From: an uncultured Salinimicrobium sp.
GTDB taxonomy: Bacteria > Bacteroidota > Bacteroidia > Flavobacteriales > Flavobacteriaceae
Assembly: GCA_946887025.1 (NCBI GenBank)
Contig: CAMPJY010000002.1
Span: 1-49,812, forward strand
Direction of reading: 5' to 3'
Length of the DNA stretch: 49,812 bases
Under the pieces are notes generated by a model. It was not told the DNA's origin. It ran no database searches and was given only the letters and a program-made list of their open reading frames with translations. The translations under genes were made by a program, and so were the position numbers. Below, piece by piece: positions 33,442 through 41,518 of the stretch. How positions within the stretch are numbered: position 1 is the stretch's first letter; each line of letters begins with the position of its first letter.

Positions 33442-34565
33442 AAATAGTAATGTTTTACCACTCCCTCTATTCCGACTGGAACCATGGAAATGCACATTTC
33501 CTGAGGGGAATTGTGAAGGAACTTCAGAAAAGGGGCCACGACGTGGATGTCTACGAACCCGAGGGAGGCTGGAGTCTGAAAAATCTGCTTAAGGACCATG
33601 GGGCCGAAAAGCTGGATGAATTCAGGCAGTACTACCCTTCGCTGAATCCACAGTTCTACAATCTTTCCAAACGCCTCAACTATGAAAAGATCCTCGGGGA
33701 CGCGGACCTGGTGATAGTCCATGAATGGAACGAGCCGGAGTTTGTTTCGGAACTGGGAAAGGTAAAAAAGGATTACAATTTCAAACTGCTGTTTCACGAT
33801 ACCCATCATCGCGCTGTTTCCGATGCGGAAAGCATGGGGAAATATGACTTCAGCAACTATGATGGCGCCCTTGTCTTTGGGGAAGTCATCAAAAGAATTT
33901 ATGAGGACCGAAACTGGATCCGGAACGTATGGACCTGGCACGAAGCTGCGGATGCAGAATTTTTTACACCTGAGCGGGATGAGCCAAAGGAAGGTGACCT
34001 CGTATGGATTGGCAATTGGGGAGATGGGGAGCGCACCGAAGAACTGATGGAATTTCTTGTGGAACCTGTAAAGGAACTTGGATTAAAGGCCAAGGTTTAC
34101 GGAGTACGTTATCCTGAAGAAGCCAAAAAAGCATTGGCAGAAGCAGGCATAGAATATGGAGGCTGGCTGCCCAACTACAAGGTCCCGGAAGTCTTTGCCA
34201 AATACAAGGTGACAGTACATATACCGAGAAAGCCTTATGTTGAAATGCTACCGGGAATCCCGACCATTCGACCCTTCGAGGCTTTATCCTGTGGAATACC
34301 GCTGATCTGTTCCCCCTGGCAGGATGCTGAAAACCTTTTCACTCCCGGGGAAGATTATCTGGTTGCAAAAGACGGAAATGACATGGGTTACAAGCTGGCG
34401 GAAGTGCTGAAAAGCGCTCATCTGGCACAAATTCTTTCCCAGAATGGACGAGAGACCATTCTGGAAAAACACACCTGCGCCCATAGGGTGAATCAGCTGG
34501 AGGAGATCCTGAATGAATTGGGGATCACTGATGACAGGTTATTCCCCTTGCCCGCAAGGACTTGA
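33438..34565 (+). CDS. CgeB-type glycosyltransferase, copy 1
   Basis: 375 residues, GT-B-like, of the group that includes Bacillus subtilis CgeB (spore-surface maturation) and the GT1_2 domain. It starts MKIVMFYHSLYSDWNHGNAHFLRGIV, with the HGN loop equivalent to the glycine-rich loop, and has FHDTHH, VWTWHEAADAEFF, VWIGNWGDG and the acceptor/donor segment TIRPFEALSCGIPLICSPW. It is the least similar of the three tandem paralogues. A 162-bp spacer with a dispersed repeat separates it from copy 2. Donor and acceptor are unknown. Confidence 0.85.
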   Translation: MKIVMFYHSLYSDWNHGNAHFLRGIVKELQKRGHDVDVYEPEGGWSLKNLLKDHGAEKLDEFRQYYPSLNPQFYNLSKRLNYEKILGDADLVIVHEWNEPEFVSELGKVKKDYNFKLLFHDTHHRAVSDAESMGKYDFSNYDGALVFGEVIKRIYEDRNWIRNVWTWHEAADAEFFTPERDEPKEGDLVWIGNWGDGERTEELMEFLVEPVKELGLKAKVYGVRYPEEAKKALAEAGIEYGGWLPNYKVPEVFAKYKVTVHIPRKPYVEMLPGIPTIRPFEALSCGIPLICSPWQDAENLFTPGEDYLVAKDGNDMGYKLAEVLKSAHLAQILSQNGRETILEKHTCAHRVNQLEEILNELGITDDRLFPLPART

Positions 34566-34648
34566 AGTCCGAAGTCCGAAGACAGAAGTCCGAAGAATTT
34601 TCTCTGCGAAGATCTGCGTGAAAATCTGCGGTAATCTGCGGGAAATAT
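34564..34648. repeat. Composite AGTCCGAAG / ATCTGCGGGAAA repeat between CgeB copies
   Basis: Begins within the last codon/stop of CgeB copy 1 with three AGTCCGAAG-type words, then four ATCTGCG-type words ending ATCTGCGGGAAA. Both halves recur at 1-44 and the second at 5177-5220. The 80 bp that follow up to the next ATG show no clear promoter. Confidence 0.7.
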
Positions 34649-34727
34649 AATTTTCGCTAAGAAGCACAGCATGACAAAGAAATATCTGGCAAACAATAAA
34701 CAGTAAATCAAAACAGTACAGCTATCC

Positions 34728-35843
34728 ATGAAAGAACAACTCAATATCGCCTTTTTTGGTTCCAGTATAGTTTCCGCCTATTGGAATGGGGCGGCTACCT
34801 ATTATCGCGGAATCGTCAAAGCCCTCCACCGAATGGGGCACGAGATCAGCTTTTACGAACCTGACATCTATGAAAGGCAGAAACACCGCGATATTGAGGA
34901 TCCTGAATACTGCAAGGTGGTTGTCTATGAGAAAGATGAAGATATCCTCAGAAACCTGCTTCAACAGGCAGCAGAGGCAGACGTCATAATCAAAGCAAGT
35001 GGGGTCGGAGCTTTTGATGAATTCCTGGAATATCAGGTTGCCGCTCTTAAAAAGGAAGATAATCTGGTCATCTTCTGGGATGTGGATGCGCCTGCAACTC
35101 TTGATCGCATAGAACAGGATAAAAATGATCCGTTTAATGAGCTGATCCCAAAATACGATCTGGTCCTCACTTACGGAGGAGGCCAGCCAGTAATTGATGC
35201 CTATGAGCGCAATGGGGCAAAGAAATGTATCCCAATTTACAATGCACTTGACCAGGACACTCATTATCCCGTGGATCCTGAGGAGAAATTTAAAGGCAGT
35301 ATTGCTTTCTTAGGTAATCGACTTCCTGATCGCGAAAAACGCGTAGAGGAATTTTTTCTCAAGCCTGCAGAAAAGCTCCGGGACAAGAAATTCCTGCTGG
35401 GGGGCAGCGGTTGGGGAGATAAACCCCTTCCTCCTAACGTGAAGTATCTGGGGCATGTCTACACCAATGAACACAATGCGTTCAATTGCACGCCCATGGC
35501 AGTATTAAATATCAGTCGGGACAGCATGGCGAAATACGGTTTTTCTCCCGCAACCCGCGTCTTTGAAGCCGCCGGAGCCGGGGCCTGTATTATTACGGAT
35601 TACTGGAAAGGTATAGAGACCTTTTTTGATCCCGGTACCGAGATCCTGGTAGTAAATGATGGAGAAGAAGTTGAAAAGCTGCTGTCAGAACTCACTCCCG
35701 AAAAGGCAAGGGAAATTGGGGAAGGCGCCTATAGAAAAGTCCGCTCAGCCCATACCTATGCCCACAGGGCTGAATTACTGGAAACAGTGATCAACGAAAC
35801 CCTGAACAAAGAAGTTAACCCTGTAGAAAAAATACAACCATGA
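34728..35843 (+). CDS. CgeB-type glycosyltransferase, copy 2
   Basis: 371 residues. The opening NIAFFGSSIVSAYWNGAATYYRGIVKAL has the same loop pattern as copy 1. FWDVDAPATLDRI and LVLTYGGGQPV are shared closely with copy 3, as are ALDQDTHYPV, IAFLGNRLPDREKRVEEFFLKPAE and the late block FSPATRVFEAAGAGACIITDYWKGIETFF. Copies 2 and 3 are clearly closer to each other than to copy 1. The gene follows a repeat-bearing gap, so it could be served by read-through or its own weak promoter. It overlaps copy 3 by 4 bp. Confidence 0.87.
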   Translation: MKEQLNIAFFGSSIVSAYWNGAATYYRGIVKALHRMGHEISFYEPDIYERQKHRDIEDPEYCKVVVYEKDEDILRNLLQQAAEADVIIKASGVGAFDEFLEYQVAALKKEDNLVIFWDVDAPATLDRIEQDKNDPFNELIPKYDLVLTYGGGQPVIDAYERNGAKKCIPIYNALDQDTHYPVDPEEKFKGSIAFLGNRLPDREKRVEEFFLKPAEKLRDKKFLLGGSGWGDKPLPPNVKYLGHVYTNEHNAFNCTPMAVLNISRDSMAKYGFSPATRVFEAAGAGACIITDYWKGIETFFDPGTEILVVNDGEEVEKLLSELTPEKAREIGEGAYRKVRSAHTYAHRAELLETVINETLNKEVNPVEKIQP

Positions 35844-36925
35844 GATTTGTAGTAATAGGTTTATCCATCACCTCCTCCTGGGGGAACGGCCACGCCACGA
35901 CCTACAGGGCACTCCTCAAAGAGCTCGCTGCCTTGGGCCACCAGATCCTCTTTCTGGAAAAAGATGTTCCCTATTATGCCAGCAACCGTGATTTGGAAAA
36001 TCCGGAGTTCTGCCGTCTGGGATTGTTTTCTTCCACTGAGGACCTGAAGGAGAATTTCCTTTCGGAAATTGTTGAGGCCGACGTTGTGATCGTAGGATCC
36101 TATGTTCCTGAGGGAGTTGAGGTAGGTAACTGGGTCAACAAAACCGCCAGGGGAATGACTGCTTTCTACGATATTGATACCCCGGTGACCCTGGCAAAAC
36201 TGGAACGCCAGGATTATGAATATCTGGACAAGGAATTGATCGCTGGTTACGACTTATACCTATCATTTTCAGGGGGACCTATACTCGACCATCTGGAAAA
36301 TTATTACAACTCTCCCATGGCAAGGGCATTGTACTGTTCCGTGGATCCTGCCTTGTATTATCCCGAAGAAACTGAAAAGCAATGGCAGCTGGGATATCTG
36401 GGAACCTACAGCCCTGACAGGCAGCCACCTTTAGAAGAGCTACTGATCAAACCTGCTAGTCTCTATAGGACAGGTAAATTTGTAGTGGCGGGGCCGCAAT
36501 ATCCAAAGCAAATAGAATGGCCTAAAAATGTGGAGCGCATCGATCATCTCCCCCCTGCCCTGCACCGGGATTTTTATAATTCCCAGCATTTCACCCTGAA
36601 TGTTACCCGGGAAGACATGATCAAGGCGGGATATTCTCCCAGCGTACGTCTTTTCGAGGCAGCGGCCTGCGGGGTACCAATTATTTCAGATTACTGGGAC
36701 GGCATAGAAAGTATTTTTGAACCTGGCAGCGAGATCCTCATTGCTAGGGATTCCACTCAGGTCCTCGATTATTTTATGGAGTTCAATGAAGAGGAAAGCA
36801 AACAAATAGGGGAAAAAGCCAGGCAACAGGTCCTGAAAAACCATACTGCAAAGGCAAGGGCAAAAGAATTGGAGAATTACGTGCTGGAAGTGCTGCAGCC
36901 AACCCTCAAGGTTAAAGGGAATTAA
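35840..36925 (+). CDS. CgeB-type glycosyltransferase, copy 3
   Basis: 361 residues. It shows FVVIGLSITSSWGNGHATTYRALLKEL at the N-terminus, FYDIDTPVTLAKL, LYLSFSGGPIL and YLGTYSPDRQPPLEELL, each aligning with copy 2. The late block FSPSVRLFEAAACGVPIISDYWDGIESIF (starting YSPSVRLF) is the donor-binding region. Coupled to copy 2 by a 4-bp overlap, which suggests that the two act together, for example on successive sugars or as a heterodimer. Substrates unknown. Confidence 0.87.
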   Translation: MRFVVIGLSITSSWGNGHATTYRALLKELAALGHQILFLEKDVPYYASNRDLENPEFCRLGLFSSTEDLKENFLSEIVEADVVIVGSYVPEGVEVGNWVNKTARGMTAFYDIDTPVTLAKLERQDYEYLDKELIAGYDLYLSFSGGPILDHLENYYNSPMARALYCSVDPALYYPEETEKQWQLGYLGTYSPDRQPPLEELLIKPASLYRTGKFVVAGPQYPKQIEWPKNVERIDHLPPALHRDFYNSQHFTLNVTREDMIKAGYSPSVRLFEAAACGVPIISDYWDGIESIFEPGSEILIARDSTQVLDYFMEFNEEESKQIGEKARQQVLKNHTAKARAKELENYVLEVLQPTLKVKGN

Positions 36926-36970
36926 AATCATAAATGAAACCTAACAGGTTAAAAACTAAACTTTAGCAAT

Positions 36971-37765
36971 ATGTCAATACAGGAAAAAATAGAATCCCTT
37001 TCCCCCTGGTTTCATAACATTCATTTACCTGACGGATCCCAAACCGCACCCGGACATTTTCTTGGGGATTTTCCCGCATTCAAATGGAAAAACATAAAGG
37101 ATTCCATTCCGCAGGACCTGACAGGCTGGAAGGTCCTTGATATAGGTTGCAATGCAGGATTTTATTCCCTGGAACTCGCAAAAAGGGGCGCCGAGGTTCT
37201 CGCCATAGACCTGGACCAGCATTACCTGACCCAGGCCCAGTGGGTGGCAGAACAATTCGGACTGGACGACAAGATCCGGTTCGAACAGCTGCAGGTATAC
37301 GACATAGCACATCTTGAGGAGGAATTTGACCTCATCTGGTTCATGGGAGTATTTTATCACTTGCGGTACCCAATGCTCGCACTGGATATCCTGGCCCAGA
37401 AAACAAAAAAGATGATGGTTTTCCAGACCCTTTCCCTTCCCGGAAAGGAGGAAATGCAAATTCCCGACGACGTGGAATTCCACAAAAGGGAGATCATGAA
37501 ATCCAGCGCCTGGCCCAGTATGGCGTTCATTGAAAATAAACTGGCCGGCGATCCAACCAACTGGTGGGCTCCAAATCACCAGGGGATAATTTCCATGCTG
37601 ACCAGCTGTGGATTTAAGGTAAACTCCATGCCCGAGGACGAAACTTATGTGGTGGAAAAGGATCTCAATCTGTCCAGCAGTCTCGAAACCTGGAACCATT
37701 CAGAATACCTTTCCGCTATAGGAAAAGAGTGGAAGGAGGAGGTAGGAAGAAAAACCCGAAAATAG
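36971..37765 (+). CDS. SAM-dependent methyltransferase (CmoB/Methyltransf_9-like, TIGR04290-like)
   Basis: 264-residue class I methyltransferase. The SAM-binding motif VLDIGCNAGFYSLELA and the acidic LAIDLD after strand 2 are clear. WFMGVFYHLRYPMLALDIL follows motif IV, and the N-terminal SPWFHNIHLPDG segment resembles the CmoB/DUF1698 group. I recall a family named TIGR04290 with this pattern in sugar clusters, but could not check. It closes the accessory cluster, 45 bp after copy 3, so it probably methylates the sugar product rather than tRNA. It converges with the DEAD-box-like gene 8 bp away. Confidence 0.85.
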   Translation: MSIQEKIESLSPWFHNIHLPDGSQTAPGHFLGDFPAFKWKNIKDSIPQDLTGWKVLDIGCNAGFYSLELAKRGAEVLAIDLDQHYLTQAQWVAEQFGLDDKIRFEQLQVYDIAHLEEEFDLIWFMGVFYHLRYPMLALDILAQKTKKMMVFQTLSLPGKEEMQIPDDVEFHKREIMKSSAWPSMAFIENKLAGDPTNWWAPNHQGIISMLTSCGFKVNSMPEDETYVVEKDLNLSSSLETWNHSEYLSAIGKEWKEEVGRKTRK

Positions 37766-37773
37766 GTATTAAC

Positions 37774-38394
37774 TCAATTCGATTCCTCCTCCACCAGCTC
37801 GGAATGCTCCATGAAAAGATCCTGTAACCTTTCGAGTCTGGGATGGAATTCAGAAGCAAAAACCAGAAACTGGCATTTGGAAATGTGGTTTGAAACCTCA
37901 ACCAGGTTGTTGAAATCCTGCGATTTTGAAAGGAATTCAGCATCTTCAACAATGAAAAGCTTCAGCTGATTCACATCGATTCCGCTTATCAGGAAAAGTC
38001 TGTTCAGCCTTTTGGGCGTGCCGATCACGATATCCATTCCTTCATAAATTGAAATTTTCTGCTTTTCGATGTCCGGGCCTTCGAAGGCAGCGAAGATCCT
38101 GATATCCATGTGCCGGGTAAACTCCTTGAATTTTTCCTCCAGGGCCTCGGCCTCCAGGTTATCCTTTACAAATATCAGCGCCCGTGGGGCATCTTCAAAA
38201 GCCTCACTGTTGAGTTTCTGAAGGGTTCCTATGATCATGGCGGTGGTCTTCCCACAACCTTTAGGGCCAATCCCAAACAGATTCGCGCCACCCTTTATCC
38301 TGGGAATGATCTTCTTCTGAAAAGGAAACGGATCTTCATGTCCCAATCGTTCAAGGGCATCAAGTAAAGGGGGATTTAATTTCTTCCAGGCCAT
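37774..38394 (-). CDS. Half-length DEAD-box-like protein (RecA1 domain only)
   Basis: 206 residues that align only with the first RecA-like domain of DEAD-box RNA helicases. A Q-motif-like PFPFQKKIIP (22-31), Walker A GPKGCGKTT (43-51), GTPKRL (125-130) and a motif II position are present. Motif II reads EDAE (150-153) instead of DEAD, and motif III reads ASE instead of SAT. The second RecA domain is absent and there is no room for it, since the methyltransferase begins 8 bp beyond the stop. So it is either a non-helicase ATPase/RNA-binding protein or a decayed one. The frame is intact and the gene has its own -7 element, favouring a functional short protein. Confidence 0.8.
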   Translation of the reverse strand: MAWKKLNPPLLDALERLGHEDPFPFQKKIIPRIKGGANLFGIGPKGCGKTTAMIIGTLQKLNSEAFEDAPRALIFVKDNLEAEALEEKFKEFTRHMDIRIFAAFEGPDIEKQKISIYEGMDIVIGTPKRLNRLFLISGIDVNQLKLFIVEDAEFLSKSQDFNNLVEVSNHISKCQFLVFASEFHPRLERLQDLFMEHSELVEEESN

Positions 38395-38415
38395 AGTTCT
38401 ATTTCTTTTTCAGGA

Positions 38416-38423
38416 CAAAATTA
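38416..38423 (-). promoter_or_regulatory. Candidate -7 element for the half-length DEAD-box gene
   Basis: TAATTTTG on the minus strand, an exact TAnnTTTG match 22 bp upstream of the ATG. No TTG at -33. Confidence 0.45.
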
Positions 38424-38524
38424 AAGCCTTTAATCGAGGAACCTCCATTTCCATGAACTTATTTAAAAAACTCGGTATTTCGAACAGATTTTCCGGATAA
38501 TACGCAGTTGTCATTCCCCTTTCT

Positions 38525-38532
38525 TATTTTTG
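38525..38532 (+). promoter_or_regulatory. Candidate -7 element for lplA
   Basis: TATTTTTG matches the consensus and ends 24 bp before the ATG at 38556. A TTG at 38508-38510 is 14 bp upstream, slightly closer than usual. This placement rules against a start at 38508. Confidence 0.5.
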
Positions 38533-38555
38533 TAGGACACATTAAATATCCTGAA

Positions 38556-39536
38556 ATGCTCTGCATAAAACACCATTCGACCGATCCCTACTTCAACATC
38601 GCCACCGATGAATATATCTTCAAACACATCAAGGAAGACTGCTTCATGCTGTGGCGCAACGACAATGCCATAATTGTAGGCAAGCACCAGAATACCGTCG
38701 CTGAAGTAAACGTTGATTATGTCAGGGAAAAAGGCATAAAGGTGGTGAGAAGGCTTTCCGGGGGCGGCGCTGTGTATCACGACCTGGGAAACCTGAATTT
38801 CTCCTTCACCAGGACGGGGGAGAGTGATGAGATGGTGGATTTCCAGCGCTACACGAAGCCTATTATTGAAGTGCTTCAGAGCCTGGGAGTCGATGCTAAA
38901 TTTGAAGGAAGGAATGATCTTACAATCGAAGGGAAAAAGTTCTCAGGAAATGCGGAGCACGTTGTAAAGAATAAGGTGCTGCACCATGGAACCCTTCTTT
39001 TCTCTTCAGAAATGAAGGATATCAGTGGTGCCCTTAAGGTGAATCCATTGAAATACAAAGGGCGGGGAGTAAAATCTGTTCCCAATCGCGTGACCAATAT
39101 CAGCGATCATCTCAAGGAAAAGATTTCCCTGGATGAATTTACGGACAGGATCATGGAATATATTACCTCCACTTTCGAGGATGCCAGAATGTATGATTTC
39201 ACCGAGGAGGACCTGAAGAAGATTCAGGAGATCAGGGACAGTAAATACAGCACCTGGGAATGGAATTACGGTTATTCCCCCGACTACAATTTCACTCAGG
39301 GAGCCCGTACGCCGGGGGGAACCATAGAGATGCATATGAATGTATCAAAAGGCATGATCACTGATGTACGTATTCACGGGGATTTCTTCCATATTAAGGA
39401 TATTGAAATTATTGAAAGGGCGCTTGAAAATACGCGACATGATGAAGTTGAGATCAGGAAAGTATTGCAACAATTCGATTTGAAAGAGTATTTCAATAAT
39501 GTCACGGAGGACGACCTGGTCGCGATTATGTTCTAA
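38556..39536 (+). CDS. lplA: Lipoate-protein ligase A
   Basis: Activates lipoate with ATP and attaches it to the lysine of lipoyl domains in E2 and H proteins. From the ATG at 38556 the protein has 326 residues. The catalytic domain shows the NDNAIIVGKHQNTVAEVN segment, RRLSGGGAVYHDLGNLNFS (lipoyl-AMP site) and KFSGNAEHVVKNKVLHHGTLLFS, with the key lysine region. A C-terminal accessory domain (about 240-326) is present as in E. coli LplA. The longer reading starts with TTG ahead of the predicted promoter and was not used. It stands alone, divergent from the DEAD-box-like gene. Confidence 0.93.
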   Translation: MLCIKHHSTDPYFNIATDEYIFKHIKEDCFMLWRNDNAIIVGKHQNTVAEVNVDYVREKGIKVVRRLSGGGAVYHDLGNLNFSFTRTGESDEMVDFQRYTKPIIEVLQSLGVDAKFEGRNDLTIEGKKFSGNAEHVVKNKVLHHGTLLFSSEMKDISGALKVNPLKYKGRGVKSVPNRVTNISDHLKEKISLDEFTDRIMEYITSTFEDARMYDFTEEDLKKIQEIRDSKYSTWEWNYGYSPDYNFTQGARTPGGTIEMHMNVSKGMITDVRIHGDFFHIKDIEIIERALENTRHDEVEIRKVLQQFDLKEYFNNVTEDDLVAIMF

Positions 39537-39864
39537 GGAAAGTCCTTTCCGGTCCCTATTAAATGCACATCAAGTGCACACCTAGTGCACACCTAGTGCA
39601 CACAAGGAGCACATTTTTTGTGCACTTGGCCTGCTTATAACCAGCATTCTTTCATGATCTGACAGGGCAATGGTAGCGGGAAGCCAGCATTTATAGAGCC
39701 CTGTGTATTGCCCAAAATAGCTACAAATTTGGGTCTAAGTCGGATTGGGACAGCGAGGAAAATTTATCGATGGCCTTTGATTCTTCGGCCTGGGATTAAA
39801 TACCCATTTACTCCCCGATTTCCATGAAATTTCGCTAATTTAGAGGTACGACAAAATTATCTTA
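39537..39864 (+). other. 328-bp spacer between lplA and the CNNM gene
   Basis: Directly after the lplA stop a GGAAAG/CTTTCC hairpin (39537-39550) lacks a T-tract. A GTGCAC repeat array follows. The remaining 230 bp contain no credible ORF. TAATTTAG at 39836-39843 is one base off the -7 consensus and could serve the CNNM operon. Confidence 0.5.
39564..39626. repeat. Phased GTGCAC array
   Basis: AGTGCACACCT-type units place GTGCAC at 39574, 39585 and 39596, exactly 11 bp apart, preceded by a variant ATGCACA at 39563. The last unit is followed by GCACA-TTTTT-TGTGC, a hairpin ending in a fourth GTGCAC at 39620. The self-complementary core spaced by one helical turn is what an array of dimeric protein sites would look like; a slipped tandem repeat is the simpler alternative. 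Confidence 0.7.
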
Positions 39865-40944
39865 ATGGGCCTGCTAATATTTTATGCTCTTATCTCCATT
39901 TTCTTTTCTTTCCTGTGCTCTATCCTGGAGGCAGCTTTCCTGAGTTTTACTCCTACTTATCTGAAAGTACAGGTGCGAGAGGGAAAGGGGTATGCAAGGA
40001 CCATCACTAACCTTAAAAAAAATATTGATCAGCCTCTCATTGCGATCCTGACGGTAAACACCATCGCCCATACGGTGGGTTCCATCCTGGTGGGGGTGCA
40101 GGCAGAAAAGATCTTCGGAGGTGGCGCTCCGGTGGCAATAGTTTCAGCCCTTATGACCCTGGCAATCCTGGTACTTTCAGAAATTATTCCGAAGACCATT
40201 GGTGCGACTTACTGGCAGTCCCTGGGAAGTTTTACTGCAAGGACTTTAAATATTCTTATCTTCCCTCTAAAATACACGGGAATCCTCTGGTTGATGATGC
40301 TTACCACTAAACTTATAGGCAAATCGGCACATGTCAGTACGATGAGTCGCGAGGAATTCATGGCAATCACCGATGCAGCGGAAGAGGAGGGGGTATTCGA
40401 GGAAGGGGAGATAACCTTCATTAAGAACCTGTTGCTGTTCAAATCCATTCACGCCAGGGATGTTATGACGCCCTTTTCGGTGGCAGTAATTGAAAATGAG
40501 GCCACCACCATCGAGGAATTTCACCGAACACATAAAAACCTGAAGTTTTCGAGGATCCCGGTGTATGAGGATGTTCCGAATAATATCACCGGATTTATCC
40601 TAAAGGACGATGTACTGGAGGAGATGCTGGACGAGAAAGGGCCGGAACCCCTGACAAGCCTGAAGCGGAACATTGAAGTGAATTCCATGGAAACCCCAAT
40701 TCCTGAATTGTTCGAGAATTTCGTAAAAAAGCGCACCCATCTCTCCATCGTGGTGGATGAATTTGGAAATACGGTTGGTCTGGTAACCATGGAAGATATT
40801 ATTGAAACCCTGCTGGGCTACGAGATCATGGATGAGAGCGACAATATTGAGGATATGCAGGCCATGGCGCGGAAGAACTGGGAGCGCCGGGCAAAAAGGC
40901 TGGGAATCCTGGATATTGATAAGGAGCGCAGAAAAAACAAATAA
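39865..40944 (+). CDS. CNNM/CorC-type membrane protein with paired CBS domains
   Basis: 359-residue inner-membrane protein of the TlyC/CorC/CNNM group, thought to take part in divalent cation (Mg2+, Co2+) transport or its control. The N-terminal CNNM (DUF21) domain (about 1-150) has three to four membrane segments, including LSEIIPKTIGATYW. A cytoplasmic acidic linker (FEEGEITFIKNLL) precedes two CBS domains (about 195-310), with HARDVMTPFS and THLSIVVDEFGNTVGLVTMEDIIE, which bind adenine nucleotides. It lacks the C-terminal CorC_HlyC domain of longer family members. It heads a four-gene operon; ogt follows after 18 bp. Confidence 0.92.
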   Translation: MGLLIFYALISIFFSFLCSILEAAFLSFTPTYLKVQVREGKGYARTITNLKKNIDQPLIAILTVNTIAHTVGSILVGVQAEKIFGGGAPVAIVSALMTLAILVLSEIIPKTIGATYWQSLGSFTARTLNILIFPLKYTGILWLMMLTTKLIGKSAHVSTMSREEFMAITDAAEEEGVFEEGEITFIKNLLLFKSIHARDVMTPFSVAVIENEATTIEEFHRTHKNLKFSRIPVYEDVPNNITGFILKDDVLEEMLDEKGPEPLTSLKRNIEVNSMETPIPELFENFVKKRTHLSIVVDEFGNTVGLVTMEDIIETLLGYEIMDESDNIEDMQAMARKNWERRAKRLGILDIDKERRKNK

Positions 40945-40962
40945 AGACCTGACCAATTACTT

Positions 40963-41487
40963 ATGAAAACAACAACTTTGGAAACTCCGCTGGGTCGGGC
41001 TATTATTGAAGGGGATGAAAAAGGGATTTCTAAAATATCAGTCATCGGAGATGGCCCTGTAAATAACCCGGCGGCACCTGCTTCGGAAAATTCATCCCGA
41101 GAAGATCATCAAGAGCTTTCAGATACTCCCACGGAGCTTCAGGAGGCTGTTTTACAGCTTCGGGAATACTTTGCAGGCACCCGCTCCCAATTCAGCTTTA
41201 AGATAGCTCCGGAGGGCACGGAATTCCAAAAACGAGTATGGCAGCAGCTGCTGAAGATTCCTTTTGGAACTACTCTTTCCTATCTGGACCTTTCCAGGGA
41301 ACTGGGGGACGTAAAAGCAATCAGGGCCGTGGCCTCCGCAAACGGGAAAAATCCGTTGTGGATCGTGGTGCCCTGTCACAGGGTGATAGGAACAGATGGT
41401 TCCCTCACGGGTTATGCCGGAGGCCTTTGGCGAAAGAAATGGCTGCTGGAGCATGAAAACCCGCCTAATCAGACTTCCCTGTTTTAG
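40963..41487 (+). CDS. ogt: Methylated-DNA-protein-cysteine methyltransferase
   Basis: Suicide repair protein that moves methyl groups from O6-methylguanine to its own cysteine. The 174-residue protein has a short N-terminal domain and a C-terminal winged-helix domain. It contains GTEFQKRVWQQLLKIPFGTTLSY, the arginine-finger region RAVASANGKNP, and the acceptor PCHRVIG (C138). The canonical RAVGxANGxNP glycine is Ala here, a minor change. It lies 18 bp after the CNNM gene and 31 bp before the serine hydrolase. Confidence 0.95.
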   Translation: MKTTTLETPLGRAIIEGDEKGISKISVIGDGPVNNPAAPASENSSREDHQELSDTPTELQEAVLQLREYFAGTRSQFSFKIAPEGTEFQKRVWQQLLKIPFGTTLSYLDLSRELGDVKAIRAVASANGKNPLWIVVPCHRVIGTDGSLTGYAGGLWRKKWLLEHENPPNQTSLF

Positions 41488-41518
41488 CCTGTTGATTATT
41501 TTTCCTATTTTAGGTACT

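Noticed and set aside
37774..38394. DEAD-box gene as a frameshifted full helicase
   Set aside because: No RecA2-like sequence follows in any frame; the convergent methyltransferase begins 8 bp away, so there is no remnant.
39564..39626. GTGCAC array as a CRISPR
   Set aside because: Units are 11 bp with no unique spacers of 25-40 bp and no cas genes in the window.
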